Shown here: piece by piece, positions 9,832 through 18,208 of the stretch
How positions within the stretch are numbered: the first letter of the stretch is position 1
Layout of the letters: each line of letters opens with the position of its first letter
IMG/VR virus record: IMGVR_UViG_3300034682_000176
Span: 1 to 64,000 of that record
DNA: 64,000 bases
From: a virus
Direction: 5' to 3' (one strand)
Notes under the pieces: generated by a model
Told to the model about the DNA's origin: nothing
The model's input: the letters and a program-made list of their open reading frames with translations, nothing else
Databases searched by the model: none
Program-made: the position numbers and the translations under genes

Positions 9832-9938
9832 AAACACTCCTGTTGTAGACTTCAGATGGATTCGGACCCACACCTCCGAAGAGAAGGTACCCTATATAGG
9901 TCGGGTAATACACAGAATTGAACCTGACAAACGTGGTT

Positions 9939-9969
9939 TTGACCCATTACTTTCCCAACTGTTTATAAC
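9939..9969 (+). promoter_or_regulatory. Possible host sigma70-like promoter for the SbcD-like gene
   Basis: TTGACC at 9939 and TATAAC at 9964 are spaced about 19 bases apart, ~50 bases before the start codon at 10021. The spacing is slightly long, so this is a candidate only. Confidence 0.3.
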
Positions 9970-10020
9970 TCTTGTAGCGCAATGGCGTACAGTCATTTAC
10001 CTTTATCTTGACGGTTGGCT

Positions 10021-11133
10021 ATGAAATATATCGTAACGTCTGACATCCATCTCGGACATAAGAACACCCCAACAGAACACATCATCCGCTCGTTCAAGAC
10101 CCACATCCTCAACGATAAAAACAAAGACATCGACGTTCTGTTTATTGCAGGTGACCTGTTTGACCATCTGCTGTACCTCAATACCAAAGAAGCCCAGCAA
10201 TCGATCGCATTCATCCACTATCTGTTGGATTACTGCTGGGTCAACGACATAACGCTGTGTGTGCTCGAAGGCACTCCTTCCCACGACTGGCACCAGTCAG
10301 CCACCATCGTCAAGATCAACAACCTACGTGACAACAAGGTCAACCTTCACTACCAAAAGACCTTGTCGATCTCTTATCTGGAGCAGCTGCAAAAGTACGT
10401 GCTGTACATTCCAGATGAGTGGTGCAAGAATCAGCAAGAGTTGGAGACCCAAGTCAACGAACAGTTGGCATTGCTAGGTATTGAGAAAGTTGACATCGCC
10501 ATCTTGCACGGCCAGTTCCGCTACCAACTGCAAGGCCGCCCAACACACGCGTTTTGTTACGATGAAGCGTACTTCTTGGCGCTGGTGCGTGAACGCATCC
10601 ACATCGGACACTACCACATCTACTCCGAGTTTGACCGCATTACCGCCAACGGCTCTTTGGAGCGCTTGGCCCACGGCGAAGAAATGCCTAAAGGGTATCT
10701 GCGAGTGGACAACGGTGTAGCCATGTTCATTGAGAATCCTGATGCGTACACCTACATCACTATTGCGGTGAGTGACAAAACCACACAAGCCAAGCTGGAC
10801 AAACAGATCAAAGCTTTGCGACCGTACTCCCATGTGAGGTTGCGCATGAGTCGTGATTGCGCATACAATACGATCTTCCAAGAGCTCAAAGTGCGGTATG
10901 GAGATTACTACCTCAAGAAACTGATCGATGAAGATGCATCGGGTGCTTCTACCGCTACATATATAAATGAAGACAGCGACATTGACTTTGCCGACAACTT
11001 GTTCTTGGAGACCAACATCTACGAGGCCTTGATGATGGCAGTCAGTGCCAAACACGTGCTGACCGATCGTGAGATGACCAAACTCACCCAGTACGCAAAA
11101 GTGTTCATCCCTACCACCGAAGGAGTTGCGTGA
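10021..11133 (+). CDS. SbcD/Mre11/gp47-like nuclease subunit
   Basis: A 370-residue calcineurin-like phosphoesterase. Metal-binding motifs appear in order: SDIHLGH (D8, H10), AGDLFDH (D45), GTPSHD at 84-89 in the place of the usual GNHD, LHG (H163) and GHYH (196-199). This is the layout of SbcD/Mre11/T4 gp47, the nuclease that pairs with SbcC/gp46 to process DNA ends for recombination-dependent replication. The partner ATPase is at 50938-53355, 40 kb away. The replacement of GNHD by GTPSHD keeps His and Asp but loses the conserved Asn, which is unusual. The ATG at 10021 was chosen over a TTG six bases earlier. The gene overlaps the next one by one base (TGATG). Confidence 0.85.
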   Translation: MKYIVTSDIHLGHKNTPTEHIIRSFKTHILNDKNKDIDVLFIAGDLFDHLLYLNTKEAQQSIAFIHYLLDYCWVNDITLCVLEGTPSHDWHQSATIVKINNLRDNKVNLHYQKTLSISYLEQLQKYVLYIPDEWCKNQQELETQVNEQLALLGIEKVDIAILHGQFRYQLQGRPTHAFCYDEAYFLALVRERIHIGHYHIYSEFDRITANGSLERLAHGEEMPKGYLRVDNGVAMFIENPDAYTYITIAVSDKTTQAKLDKQIKALRPYSHVRLRMSRDCAYNTIFQELKVRYGDYYLKKLIDEDASGASTATYINEDSDIDFADNLFLETNIYEALMMAVSAKHVLTDREMTKLTQYAKVFIPTTEGVA

Positions 11134-11936
11134 TGCATCCCGTTCTCACCTCTCGCCCTATGTCGGGCTTTCCTGTCTCGATCGCCACTTCGCTGGCGTT
11201 GGAGACATTGTTCAACCCTACGATGCAAGTGGCGGATGAAAGCCGTATCGTTCCACAAAAGGTTGACCCTACGACGTACGACCTGTACATGATCAATGTC
11301 TCGACCCTGGCTCGCAACTTGTTGCAGTCAGTGCCGTGGCGCGACATCGCCACAGTTCCCAAGAACCAGGTGGTGGATGCGCTGCTGGAGGAAATCGAGT
11401 TCTTGACCGGTTTCTTCCAAGCGGCCAATCTGTCCTTGAAGTTCTACTGGAACAGCTACAGCTTTGCACTCAAGACCTACGACAGCAAAAAGATCCGCCA
11501 ACCCACCACACCACAGCAACAAGCTTTTCAGCAGCTGATGGACTACTGCACGGCCCCTATCCGCAAGCAAGATGAAGTGTTGACTTTCAGCAAGGACATC
11601 AGCGTCGATCGTGGTGCCAAGTGCTTGTTGATGAGTCACGTGCCGTGGGACTTGTTGTCGTGGGGTAACTTCCACAAGTTGGACCTGTTGGAGAGTCACA
11701 CCGGCAAGGTCAAAAGCCGTAAAGACTGGAACACCAAGTACTACCCCATCAAGGACAAAGACTTCAGCTTCTTGCCGTTCATGGAGTACTTGCTCACCAC
11801 GTTCGGTGACAACGTCATGTTCACACCAGCACCACTCAAGGAACGCTTGGAGTTGTACGACGTGCTCGTGAAAAAGCGTGTCCACCCGCTGATGAGCGAG
11901 CTGAGCGTGGGTTTCATTCTCGGCGGCAACCACTGA
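11133..11936 (+). CDS. Unknown protein coupled to the SbcD-like gene
   Basis: A 267-residue protein starting MHPVLTSRPM; AGGAG lies just inside the preceding gene and the ATG overlaps that gene's stop, so translation is coupled. No recognised domain. It has aromatic-rich helices (ETLFNPTM, FYWNSYSFAL) and a conserved-looking segment VPWDLLSWGNF near 170-180. Coupling to the nuclease suggests an early role in DNA metabolism, but that is positional inference. Confidence 0.6.
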   Translation: MHPVLTSRPMSGFPVSIATSLALETLFNPTMQVADESRIVPQKVDPTTYDLYMINVSTLARNLLQSVPWRDIATVPKNQVVDALLEEIEFLTGFFQAANLSLKFYWNSYSFALKTYDSKKIRQPTTPQQQAFQQLMDYCTAPIRKQDEVLTFSKDISVDRGAKCLLMSHVPWDLLSWGNFHKLDLLESHTGKVKSRKDWNTKYYPIKDKDFSFLPFMEYLLTTFGDNVMFTPAPLKERLELYDVLVKKRVHPLMSELSVGFILGGNH

Positions 11937-11941
11937 TCGAT

Positions 11942-11980
11942 CTACCACACCCAGATGCTTAATGCATCTGGGTGTGGTAG
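11942..11980 (+). terminator. Convergent-gene hairpin terminator
   Basis: A perfect 17-bp stem beginning CTACCACACCCAGATGC, loop TTAAT, followed by TCTTTCT. It separates the plus-strand nuclease unit from minus-strand fibre copy 2. Confidence 0.75.
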
Positions 11981-11998
11981 TCTTTCTACGTCGTGTGT

Positions 11999-13699
11999 TT
12001 AATACTTGATGTAGTAGTACAGACCGTTCGACTCTTTGGTCGAATAGTCAGGCAGCTTGAACTGTGTGGTGTTGTTCAAGGTGTTGTCAGAGATCAGTGC
12101 CATGTAATCGTTGGTCACACCTGGGAACTGGGTGTAATACACTTTGGTACCTCCCACCAGATACAAACGTGTCTTGGTGGCAAAAACCTGTAGTTTTTGC
12201 ATAGCGGTTGGAATTGGAGATTTGGTTTCCCAAGTACCCAAACTACCGTCTGGATTGATTGCTGCACTGTAAACTTTGTTCGACAGTGCGCCATTAATCA
12301 TACCAGACAGCAAGAAGGCACGATTTTTGACCGTCACTACGCCAGCCACTGTGAACGACTCAGGCATGGACGTTGCAGTTGTCCAACCGCTGAGGCTGCC
12401 GTCGGCATTGATGGTGGCGTAGTACACGGAGCGGTAGTACGTGCCATCTGCTGTGCCTGACGCTACATAAATACGGTTGTTGGTCACAATGACGTTGGCG
12501 TGGAAAAGAGGATCTGGAGTTTTAGCCAAAGCCACTGACCAAGCGCCCAGCGTGCCGTCGGCGTTGATCGGTGCGCCATAGATATAACGGTTGGCATCAC
12601 CACCCATCACAAACGCACGATCTTTGGTCACTGCCGACCAAGCACTGTAGCTGAGAACCGGAAAACCAGGCGCAACTTCCCAAGTACCAATCGTGCCGTC
12701 AGGGTTGATTGTAGTTGTCAGGCACCCTGATCCATAAACACCGTTGCGATAGCCCGCAACCAAATACATACGACTCTTGGTTACGATCAGTTGGGAGGAA
12801 GCAATGGTGTACGGCAAAGGTGTCCCGGCGGTCCAAGCGCCAACCACACCGTTTTCGTCGATTGGTGCGGTCCACACTTCTGCAGTATCACCGGAAGCCG
12901 TATACCCACCAATGATGTATACCCGGTTTTTGGTCACAGCCACAGCGTGGTCAGAGATGTTAGTTGGAAAGTTAGGTGCTTCACCCCAACCCACCAGGTC
13001 GTTGACGACTTGGTCATTGAACGAAGCTTGTTGACTCCAAGGCCGACCCATGACCGTCAGTTTGTTGGCTTGGGCGTAGTAGGTATCTCCTACTACAGCG
13101 TACAGTGCGGTATAGTCGGCTTTGTTGAGCACCGCACCGTTGGCGCGGAAGAAGCCGGCAGGAGATGTAGGGCTGGGGTAACGAATGACTTCACCCGTCT
13201 TGACGGTGTTCAAGTCGACCTGTGCCATCATGCTGTCCACAGCACTGCGTGTGACGATGGTGGTGCCATCAGCAGCCAAAGTACCCGTCATGTTTACACT
13301 GGCCACCGTCCCGCCCAGCGCACGACTGAGAACGTCAGTGATGCCGTACCCGCCCAACGTGGTCGGAGGGTTTTGCACGATGGTCCAGCTCAAGTCGCTG
13401 GTGTTGGGTGGTGTGAAAGTGCCATTGGTCACCCGACCTTTACCATCCACCGTGACATTGTTGTAGACACCGGCAGTCACTCCAGAGGAGCTCAGATTGA
13501 CGACGTTGGTACCCACAACCGAAGATACGTCTCCAGACAACGCTGGGAGTTTTTCTACACCGATGATGCCAGTCACAAAACGAGAACCATCGACGTTCTG
13601 CACTTTGTTATCGACATACTGCTTGGTGGCAGGGTGCATGGGGTGGACGGGGTCTGCATTCGCTGTCAAATGCGTGGCCATTTGATAAAAAGAACTCAT
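11999..13699 (-). CDS. Kelch-propeller tail fibre, copy 2
   Basis: A 566-residue paralogue of the other kelch fibres, starting MSSFYQMATHL with CTAGGAG upstream. The order is: link NADPVHPMHPATKQYVD, shaft with LSWTIVQNPPTTLGGYGITDV, first half of a collar domain (SPAGFFRANGAVL...YTALYAVVGD), six kelch blades (for example TKNRVYIIGGY, TKSRMYLVAGY, TNNRIYVASG), then the closing collar segment TTQFKLPDYSTKE and YYYIKY. The shaft-coding DNA is nearly the same as in copy 3 (13.38-13.46 kb against 15.24-15.32 kb), whereas the blades differ strongly. This points to duplication followed by diversification of the head. Confidence 0.85.
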   Translation of the reverse strand: MSSFYQMATHLTANADPVHPMHPATKQYVDNKVQNVDGSRFVTGIIGVEKLPALSGDVSSVVGTNVVNLSSSGVTAGVYNNVTVDGKGRVTNGTFTPPNTSDLSWTIVQNPPTTLGGYGITDVLSRALGGTVASVNMTGTLAADGTTIVTRSAVDSMMAQVDLNTVKTGEVIRYPSPTSPAGFFRANGAVLNKADYTALYAVVGDTYYAQANKLTVMGRPWSQQASFNDQVVNDLVGWGEAPNFPTNISDHAVAVTKNRVYIIGGYTASGDTAEVWTAPIDENGVVGAWTAGTPLPYTIASSQLIVTKSRMYLVAGYRNGVYGSGCLTTTINPDGTIGTWEVAPGFPVLSYSAWSAVTKDRAFVMGGDANRYIYGAPINADGTLGAWSVALAKTPDPLFHANVIVTNNRIYVASGTADGTYYRSVYYATINADGSLSGWTTATSMPESFTVAGVVTVKNRAFLLSGMINGALSNKVYSAAINPDGSLGTWETKSPIPTAMQKLQVFATKTRLYLVGGTKVYYTQFPGVTNDYMALISDNTLNNTTQFKLPDYSTKESNGLYYYIKY

Positions 13700-13758
13700 G
13701 TAACTCTCCTAGGGATTTGACACATTCGTGAAGGGTTGTCTACATTGCCGCTCAGCAA

Positions 13759-13779
13759 GGTCTAAAGCATTTTTTTAAT
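13759..13779 (-). promoter_or_regulatory. Shared AT-rich element upstream of fibre copy 2
   Basis: On the minus strand this reads ATTAAAAAAATGCTTTAGACC and lies ~60 bases before the start codon of copy 2, just after the terminator of copy 3. Very similar words precede copy 3 and the first base of copy 4, so it is probably a promoter. Confidence 0.5.
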
Positions 13780-13820
13780 CATAGTCCCCACACCCCCGTT
13801 GCCGTGGTGTAGGGACTATG
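13780..13820 (-). terminator. Hairpin after fibre copy 3
   Basis: A 15-bp near-perfect stem (CATAGTCCCTACACC on the minus strand) begins three bases past the stop of copy 3. There is no T run on the minus strand. Confidence 0.6.
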
Positions 13821-13822
13821 GC

Positions 13823-15559
13823 TTAGTACTTGATGTAGTGGTACAGACCGTCGGATTCCTTCTCCGAGTAGTCTGGCAAACGGAACTGTGTCGAGGTATT
13901 GACAGTGTTGAGGTCGATTAGGGCCATGTAATCGTTGGAACCTCCGTTGAATGCCGCGGTATAGATCGTGGTTGAAATGTAGCCAGAAACCGCACTGCCA
14001 ATCAAATAAAGACGGGACGATGTGATTACTGTGGCAGCTCCGTGAACAACAGCTGGAAGTGATGTAGCTGCACTCCAGGTTCCCAGCGTGCCATCGGCAT
14101 TGATCGGTGCAGTGTAGACTGCAGAACTGACGGCAGGACCCGCAGTAATACCACCGAACATGTAAATACGGTTACGGGTGACCGCCGCCGTTGAAGCATA
14201 AAGGGGTGCTGGTATTGCTCCAGCAGAGCTCCATTCCCCAATCGTTCCGTCTGAATGGATGGGTGCCCAATGAATCAAGTTGGTGGGCGAAGAGTTATTC
14301 TTCCCACTGATCAGATACACCCGATTCAGGATGTTCACTACCTGACTGCCCACAGCCACACGAGGCAAGCTTTTATCCACCACCCAAGCGCCCAGCGTGC
14401 CGTCCATATTGATCGGTGCGTAGAAAGTTGGAGACTGGGTCATGGTTCCATCCGTACCACCAAACACATAAACACGGCTGTGTGTGACTAAGCATTGATC
14501 ACCAACGAAACTGGTAGGAAGGTTATTTCCGGTATTCTCCCAAGCACCCAGCGTGCCATCGGCATTGACTACCGCACTGTAAGTTGTTTTAAGACCAACA
14601 CCGCCAGTGGTGGCTCCACAAACTACGAAGAATCGGTTTTTGGTGATGAAGAAGATTTGGCTCGAAATAGGGATTGGGAAATTCCCAGCAGCAACCCAAC
14701 TACTCAGTGTCCCGTCTGGGTTGATGGCAGCTGTGTAGATGCTAGAAGAAAATGTAGATTCGTTGATATAACCACCAATGGCATACACGCGGTTTTTCAG
14801 AGCAACGACAGGGGTATGGGCAATCGCGATAGGGTATGTAGGCCCTGTTGTCCAGTTTAAAGTAGTTGTGTTGGTCCCGGTGTTAAAGAAGGACTGTTGA
14901 GACCAGGGTTTACCAGCAAAACCTAAGGTACCTTTGAAGAATGCATCGCCGATGATTGCGTACAGTACGGAGTAAGCAGTTTTGTCCAGAATACCGCCGT
15001 TGGCGCGCAAGAAACCACCAGGAGTGAGTGTTGTTGGGTAACGCACCACTTCACCAGTCTTGACGGCGCTCAAGTCCAACTCACTCATCAAGGCATCGAT
15101 CGAACCCTTGGTTACTGCAGCTTTCAGGTCTTCAGACTGTGTTGCCGACATTGCCATGCTGGCGACTGTGTCACCCGCCGACAAAGACACCACGTCGCTG
15201 ATGCCGTAGCCACCCAGTGTGGTGGGTTTGTTCTGGACGATGGTCCAGCTCAAGTCGCTGGTGTTGGGTGGTGTGAAGGTGCCGTTGGTCACACGGCCTT
15301 TACCATCCACAGTCACGCTGTTGAACACCCCAGGCACCACACCACTGTTGTTCAGTGTCAGAACGTTGCTGCCTACTGCGCTAGTGACATCACCCACCAT
15401 GCCAGGTAACTTATCCACATCGATGGTGCCGCTGACAAAACGCGCACCGTCGACGTTTGTGACCTTACCGTCCACATACCGTTTGTTGGCCGGGTGCATG
15501 GGGCTGATAGGGTTGGCATTGGTGGTCAGGTGGGTTTCCATCTGATAGAAAGAGGACAT
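13823..15559 (-). CDS. Kelch-propeller tail fibre, copy 3
   Basis: A 578-residue paralogue starting MSSFYQMETHL with AGGAG before the ATG. The architecture matches copy 2: link ANPISPMHPANKRYVD, shaft with LSWTIVQNKPTTLGGYGISDV, opening collar half (TPGGFLRANGGIL...YSVLYAIIGD), six kelch blades, closing STQFRLPDYSEKE and YHYIKY. Blade motifs include LKNRVYAIGGY, THSRVYVFGG and TRNRIYMFGG. The high identity to copy 2 in the shaft and at the very C-terminus, with low identity between, is what exchange of heads between conserved flanks would give. Confidence 0.85.
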   Translation of the reverse strand: MSSFYQMETHLTTNANPISPMHPANKRYVDGKVTNVDGARFVSGTIDVDKLPGMVGDVTSAVGSNVLTLNNSGVVPGVFNSVTVDGKGRVTNGTFTPPNTSDLSWTIVQNKPTTLGGYGISDVVSLSAGDTVASMAMSATQSEDLKAAVTKGSIDALMSELDLSAVKTGEVVRYPTTLTPGGFLRANGGILDKTAYSVLYAIIGDAFFKGTLGFAGKPWSQQSFFNTGTNTTTLNWTTGPTYPIAIAHTPVVALKNRVYAIGGYINESTFSSSIYTAAINPDGTLSSWVAAGNFPIPISSQIFFITKNRFFVVCGATTGGVGLKTTYSAVVNADGTLGAWENTGNNLPTSFVGDQCLVTHSRVYVFGGTDGTMTQSPTFYAPINMDGTLGAWVVDKSLPRVAVGSQVVNILNRVYLISGKNNSSPTNLIHWAPIHSDGTIGEWSSAGAIPAPLYASTAAVTRNRIYMFGGITAGPAVSSAVYTAPINADGTLGTWSAATSLPAVVHGAATVITSSRLYLIGSAVSGYISTTIYTAAFNGGSNDYMALIDLNTVNTSTQFRLPDYSEKESDGLYHYIKY

Positions 15560-15626
15560 GGAATACTCCTAAATGAGCCTGTTTTATCAGGCAATAAACA
15601 TACCTTACTCAGCACTATTGCCAGTA

Positions 15627-15647
15627 GGTCTAAAGCATTTTTTAATT
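15627..15647 (-). promoter_or_regulatory. Shared AT-rich element upstream of fibre copy 3
   Basis: Minus strand AATTAAAAAATGCTTTAGACC, ~68 bases before the start of copy 3. It matches the element before copy 2 almost base for base. Confidence 0.5.
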
Positions 15648-15650
15648 ACT

Positions 15651-15686
15651 CCACCCACACCTTGGTTTGTGCCAAGGTGTGGGTGG
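15651..15686 (-). terminator. Hairpin after fibre copy 4
   Basis: A perfect 15-bp stem CCACCCACACCTTGG with a six-base loop, directly after the stop of copy 4. Confidence 0.65.
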
Positions 15687-15692
15687 TAGTCA

Positions 15693-17438
15693 TCAAGACT
15701 TGACGTAGTAGTACAGCTTGTCGGTTTCTTTGGACGTGTAGTCAGGCAAATAGAAGCTATTTGGGTCGACTCCACCAGAAGCTGCCAAAGTTAGATAGTC
15801 ATTGAACCCGCCAGCAAAGCTTGCGGACTGAACATTTGCAGAAACTGAAGACGCACCAACAACCCCACCAGCCAAATAAATACGGCTGCTAGTAATGAAG
15901 GCCGATCCCATTGCGCAACCATATAGCAATGAGCCAGCAGTAGCCCACGCGCCCAACGTACCGTCCGTATTGATCGGGGCGGTGTAGACGGTTTTATTGA
16001 TTGATGAAGCGGTATAACCGCCCAACAACCAAACTCGTGTTGAATTAGATACCACAGTACCTAGTCTGAAGTTTGTAGGCAGTGCGGTCCCAGCAACCCA
16101 ACTTCCCAGTGTGCCGTCGGCGTTGATCGGTGCCGATTGGGTAGGTGTAGTTGCAGTGCCGTCAGATGCCACACTCCCAAGCAGATACACACGTTTGGGT
16201 GTGACCACAACTTGGTTGGTTAAGAATGAGTTCAGCATACTTCCGGCTGTAGTCCAGGTACCGATAGTTCCGTCTTCGTTGATCGGAGCCGTGTAGATGG
16301 TCTTATGGTAGTTGGTGTTAGTCATAAAAACACCGGTATCCCCACCGACCACATAGACACGGTTCTTTGTCACAAATGCAGAATGACCGAATACGTCCGT
16401 TGGAAAATTTGTAGCCGTGGTCCACGTGCCCAGCGTACCATCCGCATTGATAGGCGCGGTGTACACCGTTTTTGTGTTTGTGAAGCCATTCATCCCACCA
16501 ATCACGTACACACGGTTTTTGGTGGCAAAACTTGCACTGTATTGAAGTTGTGCCGGGAATGTGTTTGTAGTAACAACCCATGCACCCAAGGTGCCGTCTG
16601 TATTGATCGGAGCTGTGTAAGTTCGGCGTACTGTATCTGCACCAAGACCAGAGAACAGGTAAACACGGTTTTTGGTGACAACAGACTGGTAGGAATACGT
16701 GCCGGCCGACAATGCTGTTTCTGCACTCCAAGTCAGGGTGGACGAAGTGTTTGATGTGTTGAATAACGACTGTTGCTGCCAAGGATAACCAATATATCCA
16801 AAAGTGTCCACAGTCGACTTTTTGTACACTTCTCCAAGAATAGCGTACAACGCTGCATAGGCTGTCTTATCAACCAAACCCCCATTGGCACGCAAGTAGC
16901 CAGCTGGCGTGGTCGGTGTAGGTAGTCGCACCACCTCACCAGTCTGTACCTGGGCAAACTGCACCTGCCCCACCGCCGTGTCCACGGTAGATTTGGTGAT
17001 AGTGGCCTTGGAATCACTGGACTGGGTGTCCGAAGTCTGGATTGCAGCCACCGTGTCTCCACCGGTCTTGACCACATCGGTGATATCAAAACCGGCCAGA
17101 GTCGTAGACTTGTCCTTGACGATGGTCCAGCTAAGATTGTTGGTGTCCGTATCGATATAGCTGGCACCTACCACCCGACCACGGTTGTTGATATTGAACG
17201 AATTGTAGACACCAGGGGTGACCACATCACCCAAAGTCAATACGTTACCACCTGCTTGTGTGGTGACTTGACCACTGAAAGCTGGCAACTTGGACACAGC
17301 AATGGTGCCGCTAGTAAAACGCGCGCCGTCAACATTCAGTGCCTTGTTGTCGATGTACTGCTTAGTGGCAGGGTGCATAGCAGTGACTGGGTCAGCGTTA
17401 GCCTTCAAGTGGTCTTTCATGACGTAGTAAGTTTCCAT
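15693..17438 (-). CDS. Kelch-propeller tail fibre, copy 4
   Basis: A 581-residue paralogue starting METYYVMKDHL with TTAGGAG upstream. The link NADPVTAMHPATKQYID is followed by a shaft with LSWTIVKDKSTTLAGFDITDV, an opening collar half (TPAGYLRANGGLV...YAALYAILGE), six kelch blades (TKNRVYLFSG, TKNRVYVIGG, TKNRVYVVGG, TPKRVYLLGS, NSTRVWLLGGY, TSSRIYLAGG), then NSFYLPDYTSKE and YYYVKS. The final IKY is changed to VKS, unlike copies 1-3. It is the first fibre of the minus-strand series after the assembly gene at 17542. Confidence 0.85.
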   Translation of the reverse strand: METYYVMKDHLKANADPVTAMHPATKQYIDNKALNVDGARFTSGTIAVSKLPAFSGQVTTQAGGNVLTLGDVVTPGVYNSFNINNRGRVVGASYIDTDTNNLSWTIVKDKSTTLAGFDITDVVKTGGDTVAAIQTSDTQSSDSKATITKSTVDTAVGQVQFAQVQTGEVVRLPTPTTPAGYLRANGGLVDKTAYAALYAILGEVYKKSTVDTFGYIGYPWQQQSLFNTSNTSSTLTWSAETALSAGTYSYQSVVTKNRVYLFSGLGADTVRRTYTAPINTDGTLGAWVVTTNTFPAQLQYSASFATKNRVYVIGGMNGFTNTKTVYTAPINADGTLGTWTTATNFPTDVFGHSAFVTKNRVYVVGGDTGVFMTNTNYHKTIYTAPINEDGTIGTWTTAGSMLNSFLTNQVVVTPKRVYLLGSVASDGTATTPTQSAPINADGTLGSWVAGTALPTNFRLGTVVSNSTRVWLLGGYTASSINKTVYTAPINTDGTLGAWATAGSLLYGCAMGSAFITSSRIYLAGGVVGASSVSANVQSASFAGGFNDYLTLAASGGVDPNSFYLPDYTSKETDKLYYYVKS

Positions 17439-17463
17439 AACTCAACTCCTAAGGGGTAATCAA

Positions 17464-17484
17464 GGGCTATAGCATTTTTTAAAT
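17464..17484 (-). promoter_or_regulatory. Shared AT-rich element upstream of fibre copy 4
   Basis: Minus strand ATTTAAAAAATGCTATAGCCC, ~26 bases before the start of copy 4. Two bases in the core differ from the other two copies. Confidence 0.45.
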
Positions 17485-17491
17485 AAACATA

Positions 17492-17524
17492 CCACACACC
17501 CTGGAGGTTATCCAGGGTGTGTGG
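17492..17524 (-). terminator. Hairpin after the fibre-assembly gene
   Basis: A perfect 14-bp stem CCACACACCCTGGA with a five-base loop, between the stop of the 182-residue gene and the element before fibre copy 4. Confidence 0.65.
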
Positions 17525-17541
17525 CTATGCCGTCAGATCAA

Positions 17542-18090
17542 TCAGATCAGGCCTGGAATGGCGGGAACAACGACTGCCTCCAGTGCAGTTTCGTCTTCAG
17601 CAGCCAGTGCAGCAGCGCGCAACGTGTTGCACTCGTAGAAGCGTTGGCTGAACGCCTGGGCCACCTTGCCGGCGATGTTGCGCAAAGCGGCGTCGTCAGC
17701 CAGAGGCACTTCCGTGTTGTCGTGGGTCACCCAGGTTGGTGGCAGGAAGTTGATTTCGCGGAACATCACCAGCGCTTGTGTCAGGCGATCGCGCGCATCC
17801 TTGTCGCCGTCGAACAGCACACCGTCCACGTCCACGGGTTGGCCCAGCAACCACTCGCGGTAGTTGGCAATACGGGCGAGGACACCAGCCTTCTTGGAAT
17901 CGAAGCTCTCGGTTTGCACCGGGATCTCGATCTGCACCCAGGCCTTGCCGACCACGGTCACGTAGTGACCAGGCAGCGCCTCGGGACGTTCGTCCACTGT
18001 GGTGTCGGGAGGCAGGATGGGTTGGTTGTCGGGACCAACGTCCACTTGGATTTCACGCACGACACCAGCGATATTGCGATAAGCTTTCAT
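17542..18090 (-). CDS. DUF4376-like fibre-associated protein, possible fibre chaperone
   Basis: A 182-residue protein starting MKAYRNIAGVV with GAAAGGAG upstream. Residues ~85-170 have the DUF4376 pattern: a helix (KKAGVLARIANYREWLL), PVDVDGVLFDGDKDARDRLTQA, a Trp in PPTWVTHDN, and a closing helix. Proteins with this domain are commonly encoded beside phage tail fibres and are thought to help fibre folding or attachment. Its position directly ahead of the four fibre genes fits. The N-terminal 80 residues are of unknown type. Confidence 0.6.
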   Translation of the reverse strand: MKAYRNIAGVVREIQVDVGPDNQPILPPDTTVDERPEALPGHYVTVVGKAWVQIEIPVQTESFDSKKAGVLARIANYREWLLGQPVDVDGVLFDGDKDARDRLTQALVMFREINFLPPTWVTHDNTEVPLADDAALRNIAGKVAQAFSQRFYECNTLRAAALAAEDETALEAVVVPAIPGLI

Positions 18091-18208
18091 GAAAGGAGAC
18101 TCCTATTAAGGGTTACGGACCACACACGATTAAAAAATAGAGTTAGAGCGCTATGCTCTGATAATTCACCAGCACATACCTACCTTTCCTAGGAAAAAGG
18201 AGAAACAC

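Larger units (their letters stand above)
8323..16580 (-). repeat. Blade-coding DNA repeat spread through four fibre genes
   Basis: A ~36-base coding repeat, on the plus strand close to CCCAGCGTGCCGTCGGCATT followed by GATCGGTGC(G/C), recurs at about 130-160 base spacing. Examples start near 8323, 8486, 12547, 14080, 14392, 14540, 15954, 16107 and 16430. It encodes the conserved PINADGTLG turn of each kelch blade and is far more conserved than the DNA between copies. Confidence 0.75.

Noticed and set aside
9841-10020. Possible tRNA gene (GGTTCAATTC on the minus strand, AGCGCAATGG on the plus strand)
   Set aside because: Neither word sits in a cloverleaf: the T-stem, anticodon arm and acceptor stem do not pair.
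10956-10964. ACATATATA inside the SbcD-like gene as a promoter
   Set aside because: It lies within coding sequence ~170 bases before the next start and may be chance; not listed as a feature.
8323-16580. CRISPR-like array because of evenly spaced repeats
   Set aside because: The repeats are in frame within coding genes and encode kelch blade turns; spacers are also homologous blades.
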